Assembly (NCBI RefSeq): GCF_015706575.1
Contig: NW_024037057.1
Location: forward strand, 949,501-1,013,500
DNA: 64,000 nt
From: Patiria miniata
Taxonomy: Eukaryota; Echinodermata; Asteroidea; Valvatida; Asterinidae
Direction: 5' to 3'
Shown: positions 1-12,846 of the stretch, one piece after another
How the letters are laid out: each line of letters starts with the position of its first letter
Position numbering within the stretch: the first letter of the stretch is position 1
Notes under the pieces: generated by a model
What the model was told of the DNA's origin: nothing
The model's input: only the letters and a program-made list of their open reading frames with translations
Databases searched by the model: none
Translations under genes and position numbers: made by a program

Positions 1-1400
1 CAGGGTAAAAGCGCTGGACCACACGGGATACCAGCAGAAATTATGAAGAACTGCGGCCTGGACGATATTCTAGACCCGAAACCAAACCAGATAGCCTATG
101 AAACCAACGTTTCACCTCTTGTGTGCTGTCTGTGCATATAAATGACTTTCTCTCTTTTCTTTATTTAATATATTGTGTTCAAATATTTGACTCGACTCGA
201 CTCGACTACACACTGTGACTGGACTGGACTCGACTCGACCCTCTTGACCTAATGACTCGACTCGACTTGAGTCACTTCTTGAAAATGACTCGATTGGACT
301 CGAGTCACAAAAATCGCTGACTCGTTGAACCTCTGTAAGAAAGGTTTTAGCAGAAGCGCACAACGGGAGCACAACAAATTGCTCTCTGCAGAATCATCCA
401 GGAAGTCAAGAAAAACAACCTTCAGCCATGTTCACTTTCATTGATTTTCTTAAAGCTTTTGACTCCATCCACCGGGGTAAAATGCTGAAGATCCTAAAAG
501 TCTACGGAGTGCCGGGCTGTCATCTAAAAGCAATATAGGCCAGCTATGCCAAGACCATTGAGAAAGTTGTATCACCGGACGGAGAAACAGCAGTGTTCGA
601 GCTCCTAGCTGGTGTCCTTCATTATGCTGTACGTCAAGCTGCAAAAGTTCGTGAGAAGCTTGGTTTCACCGTTAAACCAGGACGAACCAAAAGGGTTGGA
701 CCAGTTACGGTCACAGATCTGGACTTTCTGGAGTAGAAATTGAGTACAATAAAGTTGGACTTCAACTGAACGCCTAAAAGACAGAGTAAATGACGTTCAA
801 CTGCGACGAAGGTACTCGCAATGCCGTCAAGAATGACAACATCAAAAAAGTCCTAGACTCCAAGTACTTTGGGTCAAGAAAGTTAAGTTCGGAAAAGGAT
901 ATAAAGGTACGGAAGGCGCAGGTGTGGAGGGCTATGAAGTTCTGCAAGTCGAACCTGATCATAGGGCTCAAAAAGAGGAAGTCCATAGGTGCCATACAGT
1001 CCATTCTCACTTACGAATGCAAGACATGGACACTCACCGAGACCATGCTTAAGTCACTAGATATTATCCACGAAAGCTCTGGATGGCTCTTGACATCAGT
1101 CGGCAACAGCACATGACGATTGTCCAGCTCTATGACGACCTACCGATGCGTACCACTAAACTCGAGGCAAGAAGACTGCAACTTGCAGGGCACTGTTTAC
1201 GCCACCCTGGGCAACCTACCAAGTCAAGTCATCACATGGGAGCCCAAACACGGGGGGTGAACACTGGGCGCCCTCCCAGGACTATGGGTCAACACGCTCC
1301 TACAAGACAACGTCGCGGCTCATATAGATGAATTGAACATACTGATGAGGGAGTGAGAGAAGTGGAGAGTCGGTCATCGCTGCCGACGCTGGCCCCCTAC
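1..1400 (+). pseudogene. Decayed LINE (non-LTR retrotransposon) reverse transcriptase remnant
   Basis: Translated fragments in several frames match the usual order of a LINE reverse transcriptase. At 1-66 is a GKSAGPHGIPAEI-like finger motif; at about 430-540 FIDFLKAFDSIHRGKML (the motif A region), ending in a stop. At about 625-740 is a VREKLGFTV...VTDLDF stretch without the catalytic ADD segment, and at 740-1116 thumb-like VGLQLNA and KDIKVRKAQVWRAM. At about 1150-1390 is the C-terminal LAGHCLRHP...EKWR tail. Stops, frame changes and at least one internal deletion show it is dead. The window starts inside the element, so its 5' part is not seen. The clade was not determined. It lies just outside the HYR exon array and in the opposite orientation to it. 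Confidence 0.85.
185..325. repeat. GACTCGA-type simple repeat inside the LINE remnant
   Basis: The stretch consists of degenerate GACTCGA/GACTGGA tandem units and interrupts the LINE reading frame. Similar GAGTC/ACTCGAG-rich stretches occur in host introns near 37190-37330 and 49830-49995. Confidence 0.8.
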
Positions 1401-1673
1401 TCTGAGTTGACGCAGTAGTAGTATAAATATGGCGGCTTGTTACATATGACATTGTCAAAGATAAACAGAACTGGAATTTAACTATTATTAAGTGGATAAG
1501 CACATTAGTATTAATATAAGTGAAGACAATTGTGCATCTGGTATATCAGTATATGTTTCACTTGGATTTACGAATTAAACTCTGTTTTATTAGCTGATGT
1601 CAGTTTATTGATTTTCAGCTAGGGTTGGATATCCATCCGCTTTCTGGCAATCTAAAGTTAGAAAAAATCTTAC

Positions 1674-1961
1674 CATAAACTTCAACATCCCAAGCGCAGT
1701 AGTCCTCATTTCCAGTGGCATCTGTAACCAGGTAGAAAAAGGTGTGATCACCAATGCCTAATACCACAGCGTCCCCGACGGTCCACGTCATTCCATTAGG
1801 CTCACTGGAGATAGGACTTAATTCCGTGACGATAACTTGGAAGTCTCCTGAGTTGTCTGAAGCGACGTAGTCATTAGGAAACATCACCGTGGCGTTTGGT
1901 TGGCCTGGGTCGGTTGGAAATGATCCATTGGGTGGGCAGGAGATGACAGGGGCTTGATTAT
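1674..1961 (-). CDS. HYR exon, c-type, array unit 1
   Basis: A 288-nt exon encoding one whole HYR (hyalin repeat) domain. It starts DNQAPVISCPPNGSFP and ends YCAWDVEVY, with the two Cys and W expected of the family. The acceptor CCGTAG and donor ATG|GTAAGA are intact and both borders are phase 1. NAT and HTF-type glycosylation sequons lie in the strands. It is the last host exon visible at the left edge; the gene's 3' end is not in the window. This unit has SPISSEP where the others have SPNSSEP, which loses one sequon. Confidence 0.88.
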
Positions 1962-2879
1962 CTACGGAGGAGATTTGACAGGGAAACTATATGAACATAC
2001 ATACTACATATATTTCAAACTCACACTGCGCGGTATTGATCGTAGATTCGCTAGCAATCAAAACACTTGGTAAACACCAATTTCAAGACGATTTGTTTTC
2101 CGAACATTCTACACTCGCTGCTACATTGCCATTTGACGTTGGTGTACTTGGGAGTGTACTTGTGTAATCTGTATCCGACTCGGTAACTAAAGTTACATTC
2201 TCACAAGAATCGAAATCTGGAGATAAGAGATAAAAATGAATTTAAAAAATACAACGAACACAATTCTTTATGTGATATTGTTATCAATATGTTTAGGTTA
2301 GTAACGCGTCGAACCCTCGGTTTTACATTGTTCAACTTTTTAAACCATGCAAAACATAGGCGCATTTAAGCTAAAAAGGGTGTTAAATTTACTTAAACAA
2401 CGCCTTCCACAAGGCGTTTCCAATGTAAACGCAATGTGATAATTTAGAGAGCTAATTCCAGCATGGATACAAATTTCAAGTCGTTAGGCAGTCCAGGTCT
2501 GTCTGTCGGCACCATGGACCGAGTTACCAGCGAAGTACTGCGTATTATGTTTATTATCTGCTGGGTTTTGGTTAGTCTACCGACTTAGAAAACATCTTTT
2601 GGGCAAATTTTATTTAAAAAGTTCAGCTTCCGAGAGAGAACAAATAATAGCCGATCCGTACCATTGGTAAATTATTAATTATTATAATTCCGATATTTTT
2701 TTCGACATCAGCGTATTGATTTCTGGGATTAGTTACTTCGCAATTGATGTCCCTTCTGAAATATTTAGCAAAATCGTATAATACAATACGTCTGTTCAGG
2801 TTCGTTCTGATTGTTTCGATGAAAATAAGTAGTAAGACATGTAAGTAAAAGAAAACGTTCTTTTGAAGAACAGCAATAC

Positions 2880-3128
2880 CAGTGATTGTGACGGTGAAGT
2901 TGCATCGTCCCAAGTTGCCATCAGGGTGAGGGTCCATGGCAGTAAACTCCACAGTGTGTACACCAATTGTGAACATTTGTCCTGATGTGTGAGAGGCAAC
3001 AGGAGTCGACACTACGCCAGAGTTGTCAGTCACAGTTGCAAGTGACCAGCTAGCCATGCCCATATCTGATCCATCTATGGTAGATTCCTCCACATCAGTG
3101 GGGCATTGTAATAGTGGTGGTTGGTTAT
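2880..3128 (-). CDS. HYR exon, e-type, array unit 1
   Basis: A 249-nt exon, phase 1 to phase 1, encoding DNQPPLLQCPTDVEESTID...GRCNFTVTIT, a compact HYR domain. Acceptor ATCCTAG and donor CTG|GTATTG are intact. It differs from the module e exons by a two-residue insertion (DPHPDGNLG against DPYGNVG). Reading through the donor gives a false 156-aa ORF with an intronic tail. Confidence 0.87.
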
Positions 3129-3176
3129 CTAGGATATTGATAAAAATACAAAATTGCTACTTTACTTGGTTTACTT

Positions 3177-3196
3177 GATGACAGGGTCTTGATTAT
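3177..3196 (-). pseudogene. Relic of a d-type HYR exon, present in every array unit
   Basis: Twenty bases match the acceptor side of the d exon (DNQDPVI start) and then diverge. The rest of the exon, including its donor, is missing. Copies lie 2180 bp apart, for example near 5357, 7537, 9717, 11897 and 14077; the 11897 and 14077 copies carry a T to C change. It shows that the array unit descends from an e-d-c-b module like those at 40.6-42.6 kb. Confidence 0.7.
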
Positions 3197-3838
3197 CTAC
3201 GGTTCAAATTTAATATGAGAAAGTAAGAAAGATTCTTTAATGAAACACATTATGAGGCATTTTAATTATGGTGGGTGGTAATCTAAGATATTTACAATAC
3301 AAGAAATTGGAACCGAACCTTATTAGGTCGGTTAGAACACTGTTTGAAAAAAAGCTCATATTGTGCAGGCAATCATACATATGAGATATCAGAAACACCT
3401 GTTTCACCTGGATATATGAATACAGTTCCTAACTCTGTTTAATTTAGCTGATGTCGGTCCACGCTTGTCATATAAATGGCTGAATATTCAGCCATCTTCC
3501 AGCAATCTAATGTTAGAAAGTTTAAATATATTTTACTGTTAAGACAGTTGTGCATCCGTTATATCAGAAACACTTGTTTCACCTGGATATAGCGATTCGG
3601 TTCCTAACTCTGTCTTGTGCAGCTGAAGTCCGTTATTTAGGTTTTTCACTTATAAAGTGGATAAGCACATTAGTATTAATATAAGTGAAGACAATTGTGC
3701 ATCTGGTATATCAGTATATGTTTCACTTGGATTTACGAATTAAACTCTGTTTTATTAGCTGATGTCAGTTTATTGATTTTCAGCTAGGGTTGGATATCCA
3801 TCCGCTTTCTGGCAATCTAAAGTTAGAAAGAATCTTAC

Positions 3839-4126
3839 CATAAACTTCAACATCCCAAGCGCAGTAGTCCTCATTTCCAGTGGCATCTGTAACCAGGTAG
3901 AAAAAGGTGTGATCACCAATGCCTAATACCACAGCGTCCCCGACGGTCCACGTCATTCCATTAGGCTCACTGGAGTTAGGACTTAATTCCGTGACGATAA
4001 CTTGGAAGTCTCCTGAGTTGTCTGAAGCGACGTAGTCATTAGGAAACATCACCGTGGCGTTTGGTTGGCCTGGGTCGGTTGGAAATGATCCATTGGGTGG
4101 GCAGGAGATGACAGGGGCTTGATTAT
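3839..4126 (-). CDS. HYR exon, c-type, array unit 2
   Basis: Intact 288-nt phase 1-1 exon with the same borders as unit 1. It carries the array consensus SPNSSEP and the downstream intron variant that reads NFRLPESG. Confidence 0.88.
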
Positions 4127-4167
4127 CTACGGAGGAGATTTGACAGGGAAACTATATGAACATACAT

Positions 4168-4396
4168 ACTACATATATTTCAAACTCACACTGCGCGGTA
4201 TTGATCGTAGATTCGCTAGCAATCAAAACACTTGGTAAACACCAATTTCAAGACGATTTGTTTTCCGAACATTCTACACTCGCTGCTACATTGTCATTTG
4301 ACGTTGGTGTACTTGGGAGTGTACTTGTGTAATCTGTATCCGACTCGGTAACTAAAGTTACATTCTCACAAGAATCGAAATCTGGAGACTCATTAT
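4168..4396 (-). pseudogene. Broken b-type HYR exon (shown for unit 2, present in all seven units)
   Basis: The start NESPDFDSCENVTL matches the intact b exons (NEPPEFDNCENVTL) and the end CEFEIYVV is still recognisable. About two bases are lost after VECSE, shifting the frame to a stop, and a second Cys-to-stop change follows. The donor has changed from TAG|GTAAGT to TATGTATG. Equivalent copies lie at about 2003-2223, 6348-6576, 8528-8756, 10708-10936, 12888-13116 and 15068-15296. The unit 1 copy also lost its acceptor through the 15-bp deletion. The neighbouring exons are phase 1, so skipping this exon keeps the frame. Confidence 0.85.
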
Positions 4397-5059
4397 CTGA
4401 ATTAAAGAGATAAAAATGAATTTAAAAAATACAACGAACACAATTCTTTATGTGATATTGTTATCAATATGTTTAGGTTAGTAACGCGTCGAACCCTCGG
4501 TTTTACATTGTTCAACTTCTTAAACCATGCAAAACATAGGCGCATTTAAGCTAAAAAGGGTGTTAAATTTACTTAAACAACGCCTTCCACAAGGCGTTTC
4601 CAATGTAAACGCAATGTGATGATTTAGAGAGCTAATTCCAGCATGGATACAAATTTCAAGTCGTTAGGCAGTCCAGGTCTGTCTGTCGGCACCATGGACC
4701 GAGTTACCAGCGAAGTACTGCGTATTATGTTTATTATCTGCTGGGTTTTGGTTAGTCTACCGACTTAGAAAACATCTTTTGGGCAAATTTTATTTAAAAA
4801 GTTCAGCTTCCGAGAGAGAACAAATAATAGCCGATCCGTACCATTGGTAAATTATTAATTATTATAATTCCGATATTTTTTTCGACATCAGCGTATTGAT
4901 TTCTGGGATTAGTTACTTCGCAATTGATGTCCCTTCTGAAATATTTAGCAAAATCGTATAATACAATACGTCTGTTCAGGTTCGTTCTGATTGTTTCGAT
5001 GAAAATAAGTAGTAAGACATGTAAGTAAAAGAAAACGTTCTTTTGAAGAACAGCAATAC

Positions 5060-5308
5060 CAGTGATTGTGACGGTGAAGTTGCATCGTCCCAAGTTGCCA
5101 TCAGGGTGAGGGTCCATGGCAGTAAACTCCACAGTGTGTACACCAATTGTGAACATTTGTCCTGATGTGTGAGAGGCAACAGGAGTCGACACTACGCCAG
5201 AGTTGTCAGTCACAGTTGCAAGTGACCAGCTAGCCATGCCCATATCTGATCCATCTATGGTAGATTCCTCCACATCAGTGGGGCATTGTAATAGTGGTGG
5301 TTGGTTAT
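5060..5308 (-). CDS. HYR exon, e-type, array unit 2
   Basis: Intact 249-nt phase 1-1 exon, identical at protein level to unit 1. The flanking intron carries the L-type variant (RRIVLYDF when read through). Confidence 0.87.
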
Positions 5309-6018
5309 CTAGGATATTGATAAAAATACAAAATTGCTACTTTACTTGGTTTACTTGATGACAGGGTCTTGATTATCTACGGTTCAAATTTAATATGAGA
5401 AAGTAAGAAAGATTCTTTAATGAAACACATTATGAGGCATTTTAATTATGGTGGGTGGTAATCTAAGATATTTACAATACAAGAAATTGGAACCGAACCT
5501 TATTAGGTCGGTTAGAACACTGTTTGAAAAAAAGCTCATATTGTGCAGGCAATCATACATATGAGATATCAGAAACACCTGTTTCACCTGGATATATGAA
5601 TACAGTTCCTAACTCTGTTTAATTTAGCTGATGTCGGTCCACGCTTGTCATATAAATGGCTGAATATTCAGCCATCTTCCAGCAATCTAATGTTAGAAAG
5701 TTTAAATATATTTTACTGTGAAGACAGTTGTGCATCCGTTATATCAGAAACACTTGTTTCACCTGGATATAGCGATTCGGTTCCTAACTTTGTCTTGTGC
5801 AGCTGAAGTCCGTTATTTAGGTTTTTCACTTATAAAGTGGATAAGCACATTAGTATTAATATAAGTGAAGACAATTGTGCATCTGGTATATCAGTATATG
5901 TTTCACTTGGATTTACGAATTAAACTCTGTTTTATTAGCTGATGTCAGTTTATTGATTTTCAGCTAGGGTTGGATATCCATCCGCTTTCTGGCAATCTCA
6001 AGTTAGAAAGAATCTTAC

Positions 6019-6306
6019 CATAAACTTCAACATCCCAAGCGCAGTAGTCCTCATTTCCAGTGGCATCTGTAACCAGGTAGAAAAAGGTGTGATCACCAAT
6101 GCCTAATACCACAGCGTCCCCGACGGTCCACGTCATTCCATTAGGCTCACTGGAGTTAGGACTTAATTCCGTGACGATAACTTGGAAGTCTCCTGAGTTG
6201 TCTGAAGCGACGTAGTCATTAGGAAACATCACCGTGGCGTTTGGTTGGCCTGGGTCGGTTGGAAATGATCCATTGGGTGGGCAGGAGATGACAGGGGCTT
6301 GATTAT
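6019..6306 (-). CDS. HYR exon, c-type, array unit 3
   Basis: Intact 288-nt exon with the array consensus protein. The intron just past the donor carries the NLRLPESG variant shared only with unit 5. Confidence 0.88.
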
Positions 6307-7239
6307 CTACGGAGGAGATTTGACAGGGAAACTATATGAACATACATACTACATATATTTCAAACTCACACTGCGCGGTATTGATCGTAGATTCGCTAGC
6401 AATCAAAACACTTGGTAAACACCAATTTCAAGACGATTTGTTTTCCGAACATTCTACACTCGCTGCTACATTGTCATTTGACGTTGGTGTACTTGGGAGT
6501 GTACTTGTGTAATCTGTATCCGACTCGGTAACTAAAGTTACATTCTCACAAGAATCGAAATCTGGAGACTCATTATCTGAATTAAAGAGATAAAAATGAA
6601 TTTAAAAAATACAACGAACACAATTCTTTATGTGATATTGTTATCAATATGTTTAGGTTAGTAACGCGTCGAACCCTCGGTTTTACATTGTTCAACTTTT
6701 TAAACCATGCAAAACATAGGCGCATTTAAGCTAAAAAGGGTGTTAAATTTACTTAAACAACGCCTTCCACAAGGCGTTTCCAATGTAAACGCAATGTGAT
6801 AATTTAGAGAGCTAATTCCAGCATGGATACAAATTTCAAGTCGTTAGGCAGTCCAGGTCTGTCTGTCGGCACCATGGACCGAGTTACCAGCGAAGTACTG
6901 CGTATTATGTTTATTATCTGCTGGGTTTTGGTTAGTCTACCGACTTAGAAAACATCTTTTGGGCAAATTTTATTTAAAAAGTTCAGCTTCCGAGAGAGAA
7001 CAAATAATAGCCGATCCGTACCATTGGTAAATTATTAATTATTATAATTCCGATATTTTTTTCGACATCAGCGTATTGATTTCTGGGATTAGTTACTTCG
7101 CAATTGATGTCCCTTCTGAAATATTTAGCAAAATCGTATATTACAATACGTCTGTTCAGGTTTGTTCTGATTGTTTCGATGAAAATAAGTAGTAAGACAT
7201 GTAAGTAAAAGAAAACGTTCTTTTGAAGAACAGCAATAC

Positions 7240-7488
7240 CAGTGATTGTGACGGTGAAGTTGCATCGTCCCAAGTTGCCATCAGGGTGAGGGTCCATGGC
7301 AGTAAACTCCACAGTGTGTACACCAATTGTGAACATTTGTCCTGATGTGTGAGAGGCAACAGGAGTCGACACTACGCCAGAGTTGTCAGTCACAGTTGCA
7401 AGTGACCAGCTAGCCATGCCCATATCTGATCCATCTATGGTAGATTCCTCCACATCAGTGGGGCATTGTAACAGTGGTGGTTGGTTAT
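7240..7488 (-). CDS. HYR exon, e-type, array unit 3
   Basis: Intact 249-nt exon. The adjacent intron is the I-type variant (RRIVIYDF), shared with units 5 and 6. Confidence 0.87.
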
Positions 7489-8198
7489 CTAGGATATTGA
7501 TAAAGATACGAAATTGCTACTTTACTTGGTTTACTTGATGACAGGGTCTTGATTATCTACGGTTCAAATTTAATATGAGAAAGTAAGAAAGATTCTTTAA
7601 TGAAACACATTATGAGGCATTTTAATTATGGTGGGTGGTAATCTAAGATATTTACAATACAAGAAATTGGAACTGAACCTTATTAGGTCGGTTAGAACAC
7701 TGTTTGAAAAAAAGCTCATATTGTGCAGGCAATCATACATATGAGATATCAGAAACACCTGTTTCACCTGGATATATGAATACAGTTCCTAACTCTGTTT
7801 AATTTAGCTGATGTCGGTCCACGCTTGTCATATAAATGGCTGAATATTCAGCCATCTTCCAGCAATCTAATGTTAGAAAGTTTAAATATATTTTACTGTG
7901 AAGACAGTTGTGCATCCGTTATATCAGAAACACTTGTTTCACTTGGATATAGCGATTCGGTTCCTAACTTTGTCTTGTGCAGCTGAAGTCCGTTATTTAG
8001 GTTTTTCACTTATAAAGTGGATAAGCACATTAGTATTAATATAAGTGAAGACAATTGTGCATCTGGTATATCAGTATATGTTTCACTTGGATTTACGAAT
8101 TAAACTCTGTTTTATTAGCTGATGTCAGTTTATTGATTTTCAGCTAGGGTTGGATATCCATCCGCTTTCTGGCAATCTAAAGTTAGAAAGAATCTTAC

Positions 8199-8486
8199 CA
8201 TAAACTTCAACATCCCAAGCGCAGTAGTCCTCATTTCCAGTGGCATCTGTAACCAGGTAGAAAAAGTTGTGATCACCAATGCCTAATACCACAGCGTCCC
8301 CGACGGTCCACGTCATTCCATTAGGCTCACTGGAGTTAGGACTTAATTCCGTGACGATAACTTGGAAGTCTCCTGAGTTGTCTGAAGCGACGTAGTCATT
8401 AGGAAACATCACCGTGGCGTTTGGTTGGCCTGGGTCGGTTGGAAATGATCCATTGGGTGGGCAGGAGATGACAGGGGCTTGATTAT
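8199..8486 (-). CDS. HYR exon, c-type, array unit 4
   Basis: Intact 288-nt exon. One residue differs from all other units: GDHNFFYL instead of GDHTFFYL. Confidence 0.88.
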
Positions 8487-9419
8487 CTACGGAGGAGATT
8501 TGACAGGGAAACTATATGAACATACATACTACATATATTTCAAACTCACACTGCGCGGTATTGATCGTAGATTCGCTAGCAATCAAAACACTTGGTAAAC
8601 ACCAATTTCAAGACGATTTGTTTTCCGAACATTCTACACTCGCTGCTACATTGTCATTTGACGTTGGTGTACTTGGGAGTGTACTTGTGTAATCTGTATC
8701 CGACTCGGTAACTAAAGTTACATTCTCACAAGAATCGAAATCTGGAGACTCATTATCTGAATTAAAGAGATAAAAATGAATTTAAAAAATACAACGAACA
8801 CAATTCTTTATGTGATATTGTTATCAATATGTTTAGGTTAGTAACGCGTCGAACCCTCGGTTTTACATTGTTCAACTTTTTAAACCATGCAAAACATAGG
8901 CGCATTTAAGCTAAAAAGGGTGTTAAATTTACTTAAACAACGCCTTCCACAAGGCGTTTCCAATGTAAACGCAATGTGATAATTTAGAGAGCTAATTCCA
9001 GCATGGATACAAATTTCAAGTCGTTAGGCAGTCCAGGTCTGTCTGTCGGCACCATGGACCGAGTTACCAGCGAAGTACTGCGTATTATGTTTATTATCTG
9101 CTGGGTTTTGGTTAGTCTACCGACTTAGAAAACATCTTTTGGGTTAATTTTATTTAAAAAGTTCAGCTTCCGAGAGAGAACAAATAATAGCCGATCCGTA
9201 CCATTGGTAAATTATTAATTATTATAATTCCGATATTTTTTTCGACATCAGCGTATTGATTTCTGGGATTAGTTACTTCGCAATTGATGTCCCTTCTGAA
9301 ATATTTAGCAAAATCGTATAATACAATACGTCTGTTCAGGTTCGTTCTGATTGTTTCGATGAAAATAAGTAGTAAGACATGTAAGTAAAAGAAAACGTTC
9401 TTTTGAAGAACAGCAATAC

Positions 9420-9668
9420 CAGTGATTGTGACGGTGAAGTTGCATCGTCCCAAGTTGCCATCAGGGTGAGGGTCCATGGCAGTAAACTCCACAGTGTGTA
9501 CACCAATTGTGAACATTTGTCCTGATGTGTGAGAGGCAACAGGAGTCGACACTACGCCAGAGTTGTCAGTCACAGTTGCAAGTGACCAGCTAGCCATGCC
9601 CATATCTGATCCATCTATGGTAGATTCCTCCACATCAGTGGGGCATTGTAATAGTGGTGGTTGGTTAT
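9420..9668 (-). CDS. HYR exon, e-type, array unit 4
   Basis: Intact 249-nt exon with the L-type flanking intron, as in units 1, 2 and 7. Confidence 0.87.
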
Positions 9669-10378
9669 CTAGGATATTGATAAAAATACAAAATTGCTAC
9701 TTTACTTGGTTTACTTGATGACAGGGTCTTGATTATCTACGGTTCAAATTTAATATGAGAAAGTAAGAAAGATTCTTTAATGAAACACATTATGAGGCAT
9801 TTTAATTATGGTGGGTGGTAATCTAAGATATTTACAATACAAGAAATTGGAACCGAACCTTATTAGGTCGGTTAGAACACTGTTTGAAAAAAAGCTCATA
9901 TTGTGCAGGCAATCATACATATGAGATATCAGAAACACCTGTTTCACCTGGATATATGAATACAGTTCCTAACTCTGTTTAATTTAGCTGATGTCGGTCC
10001 ACGCTTGTCATATAAATGGCTGAATATTCAGCCATCTTCCAGCAATCTAATGTTAGAAAGTTTAAATATATTTCACTGTGAAGACAGTTGTGCATCCGTT
10101 ATATCAGAAACACTTGTTTCACCTGGATATAGCGATTCGGTTCCTAACTTTGTCTTGTGCAGCTGAAGTCCGTTATTTAGGTTTTTCACTTATAAAGTGG
10201 ATAAGCACATTAGTATTAATATAAGTGAAGACAATTGTGCATCTGGTATATCAGTATATGTTTCACTTGGATTTACGAATTAAACTCTGTTTTATTAGTT
10301 AATGTCAGTTTATTGATTTTCAGCTAGGGTTGGATATCCATCCGCTTTCTGGCAATCTCAAGTTAGAAAGAATCTTAC

Positions 10379-10666
10379 CATAAACTTCAACATCCCAAGC
10401 GCAGTAGTCCTCATTTCCAGTGGCATCTGTAACCAGGTAGAAAAAGGTGTGATCACCAATGCCTAATACCACAGCGTCCCCGACGGTCCACGTCATTCCA
10501 TTAGGCTCACTGGAGTTAGGACTTAATTCCGTGACGATAACTTGGAAGTCTCCTGAGTTGTCTGAAGCGACGTAGTCATTAGGAAACATCACCGTGGCGT
10601 TTGGTTGGCCTGGGTCGGTTGGAAATGATCCATTGGGTGGGCAGGAGATGACAGGGGCTTGATTAT
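10379..10666 (-). CDS. HYR exon, c-type, array unit 5
   Basis: Intact 288-nt exon with the NLRLPESG intron variant, as in unit 3. Confidence 0.88.
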
Positions 10667-11599
10667 CTACGGAGGAGATTTGACAGGGAAACTATATGAA
10701 CATACATACTACATATATTTCAAACTCACACTGCGCGGTATTGATCGTAGATTCGCTAGCAATCAAAACACTTGGTAAACACCAATTTCAAGACGATTTG
10801 TTTTCCGAACATTCTACACTCGCTGCTACATTGTCATTTGACGTTGGTGTACTTGGGAGTGTACTTGTGTAATCTGTATCCGACTCGGTAACTAAAGTTA
10901 CATTCTCACAAGAATCGAAATCTGGAGACTCATTATCTGAATTAAAGAGATAAAAATGAATTTAAAAAATACAACGAACACAATTCTTTATGTGATATTG
11001 TTATCAATATGTTTAGGTTAGTAACGCGTCGAACCCTCGGTTTTACATTGTTCAACTTTTTAAACCATGCAAAACATAGGCGCATTTAAGCTAAAAAGGG
11101 TGTTAAATTTACTTAAACAACGCCTTCCACAAGGCGTTTCCAATGTAAACGCAATGTGATAATTTAGAGAGCTAATTCCAGCATGGATACAAATTTCAAG
11201 TCGTTAGGCAGTCCAGGTCTGTCTGTCGGCACCATGGACCGAGTTACCAGCGAAGTACTGCGTATTATGTTTATTATCTGCTGGGTTTTGGTTAGTCTAC
11301 CGACTTAGAAAACATCTTTTGGGCAAATTTTATTTAAAAAGTTCAGCTTCCGAGAGAGAACAAATAATAGCCGATCCGTACCATTGGTAAATTATTAATT
11401 ATTATAATTCCGATATTTTTTTCGACATCAGCGTATCGATTTCTGGGATTAGTTACTTCGCAATTGATGTCCCTTCTGAAATATTTAGCAAAATCGTATA
11501 TTACAATACGTCTGTTCAGGTTCGTTCTGATTGTTTCGATGAAAATAAGTAGTAAGACATGTAAGTAAAAGAAAACGTTCTTTTGAAGAACAGCAATAC

Positions 11600-11848
11600 C
11601 AGTGATTGTGACGGTGAAGTTGCATCGTCCCAAGTTGCCATCAGGGTGAGGGTCCATGGCAGTAAACTCCACAGTGTGTACACCAATTGTGAACATTTGT
11701 CCTGATGTGTGAGAGGCAACAGGAGTCGACACTACGCCAGAGTTGTCAGTCACAGTTGCAAGTGACCAGCTAGCCATGCCCATATCTGATCCATCTATGG
11801 TAGATTCCTCCACATCAGTGGGGCATTGTAACAGTGGTGGTTGGTTAT
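11600..11848 (-). CDS. HYR exon, e-type, array unit 5
   Basis: Intact 249-nt exon. The flanking intron is I-type and also carries the NRYADV variant shared with unit 6. Confidence 0.87.
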
Positions 11849-12558
11849 CTAGGATATTGATAAAGATACGAAATTGCTACTTTACTTGGTTTACTTGATG
11901 ACAGGGCCTTGATTATCTACGGTTCAAATTTAATATGAGAAAGTAAGAAAGATTCTTTAATGAAACACATTATGAGGCATTTTAATTATGGTGGGTGGTA
12001 ATCTAAGATATTTACAATACAAGAAATTGGAACTGAACCTTATTAGGTCGGTTAGAACACTGTTTGAAAAAAAGCTCATATTGTGCAGGCAATCATACAT
12101 ATGAGATATCAGAAACACCTGTTTCACCTGGATATATGAATACAGTTCCTAACTCTGTTTAATTTAGCTGATGTCGGTCCACGCTTGTCATATAAATGGC
12201 TGAATATTCAGCCATCTTCCAGCAATCTAATGTTAGAAAGTTTAAATATATTTTACTGTGAAGACAGTTGTGCATCCGTTATATCAGAAACACTTGTTTC
12301 ACCTGGATATAGCGATTCGGTTCCTAACTTTGTCTTGTGCAGCTGAAGTCCGTTATTTAGGTTTTTCACTTATAAAGTGGATAAGCACATTAGTATTAAT
12401 ATAAGTGAAGACAATTGTGCATCTGGTATATCAGTATATGTTTCACTTGGATTTACGAATTAAACTCTGTTTTATTAGCTGATGTCAGTTTATTGATTTT
12501 CAGCTAGGGTTGGATATCCATCCGCTTTCTGGCAATCTAAAGTTAGAAAGAATCTTAC

Positions 12559-12846
12559 CATAAACTTCAACATCCCAAGCGCAGTAGTCCTCATTTCCAG
12601 TGGCATCTGTAACCAGGTAGAAAAAGGTGTGATCACCAATGCCTAATACCACAGCGTCCCCGACGGTCCACGTCATTCCATTAGGCTCACTGGAGTTAGG
12701 ACTTAATTCCGTGACGATAACTTGGAAGTCTCCTGAGTTGTCTGAAGCGACGTAGTCATTAGGAAACATCACCGTGGCGTTTGGTTGGCCTGGGTCGGTT
12801 GGAAATGATCCATTGGGTGGGCAGGAGATGACAGGGGCTTGATTAT
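12559..12846 (-). CDS. HYR exon, c-type, array unit 6
   Basis: Intact 288-nt exon with consensus protein and the NFRLPESG intron variant, although its e side is I-type. It therefore looks like a hybrid of the two unit classes. Confidence 0.88.

Noticed and set aside
2623..3093. 156-aa ORF repeated in every array unit, seen as a complete gene
   Set aside because: Only its first part is HYR. The rest reads through a donor into intron, and the true exon extends upstream of the ATG to an acceptor.
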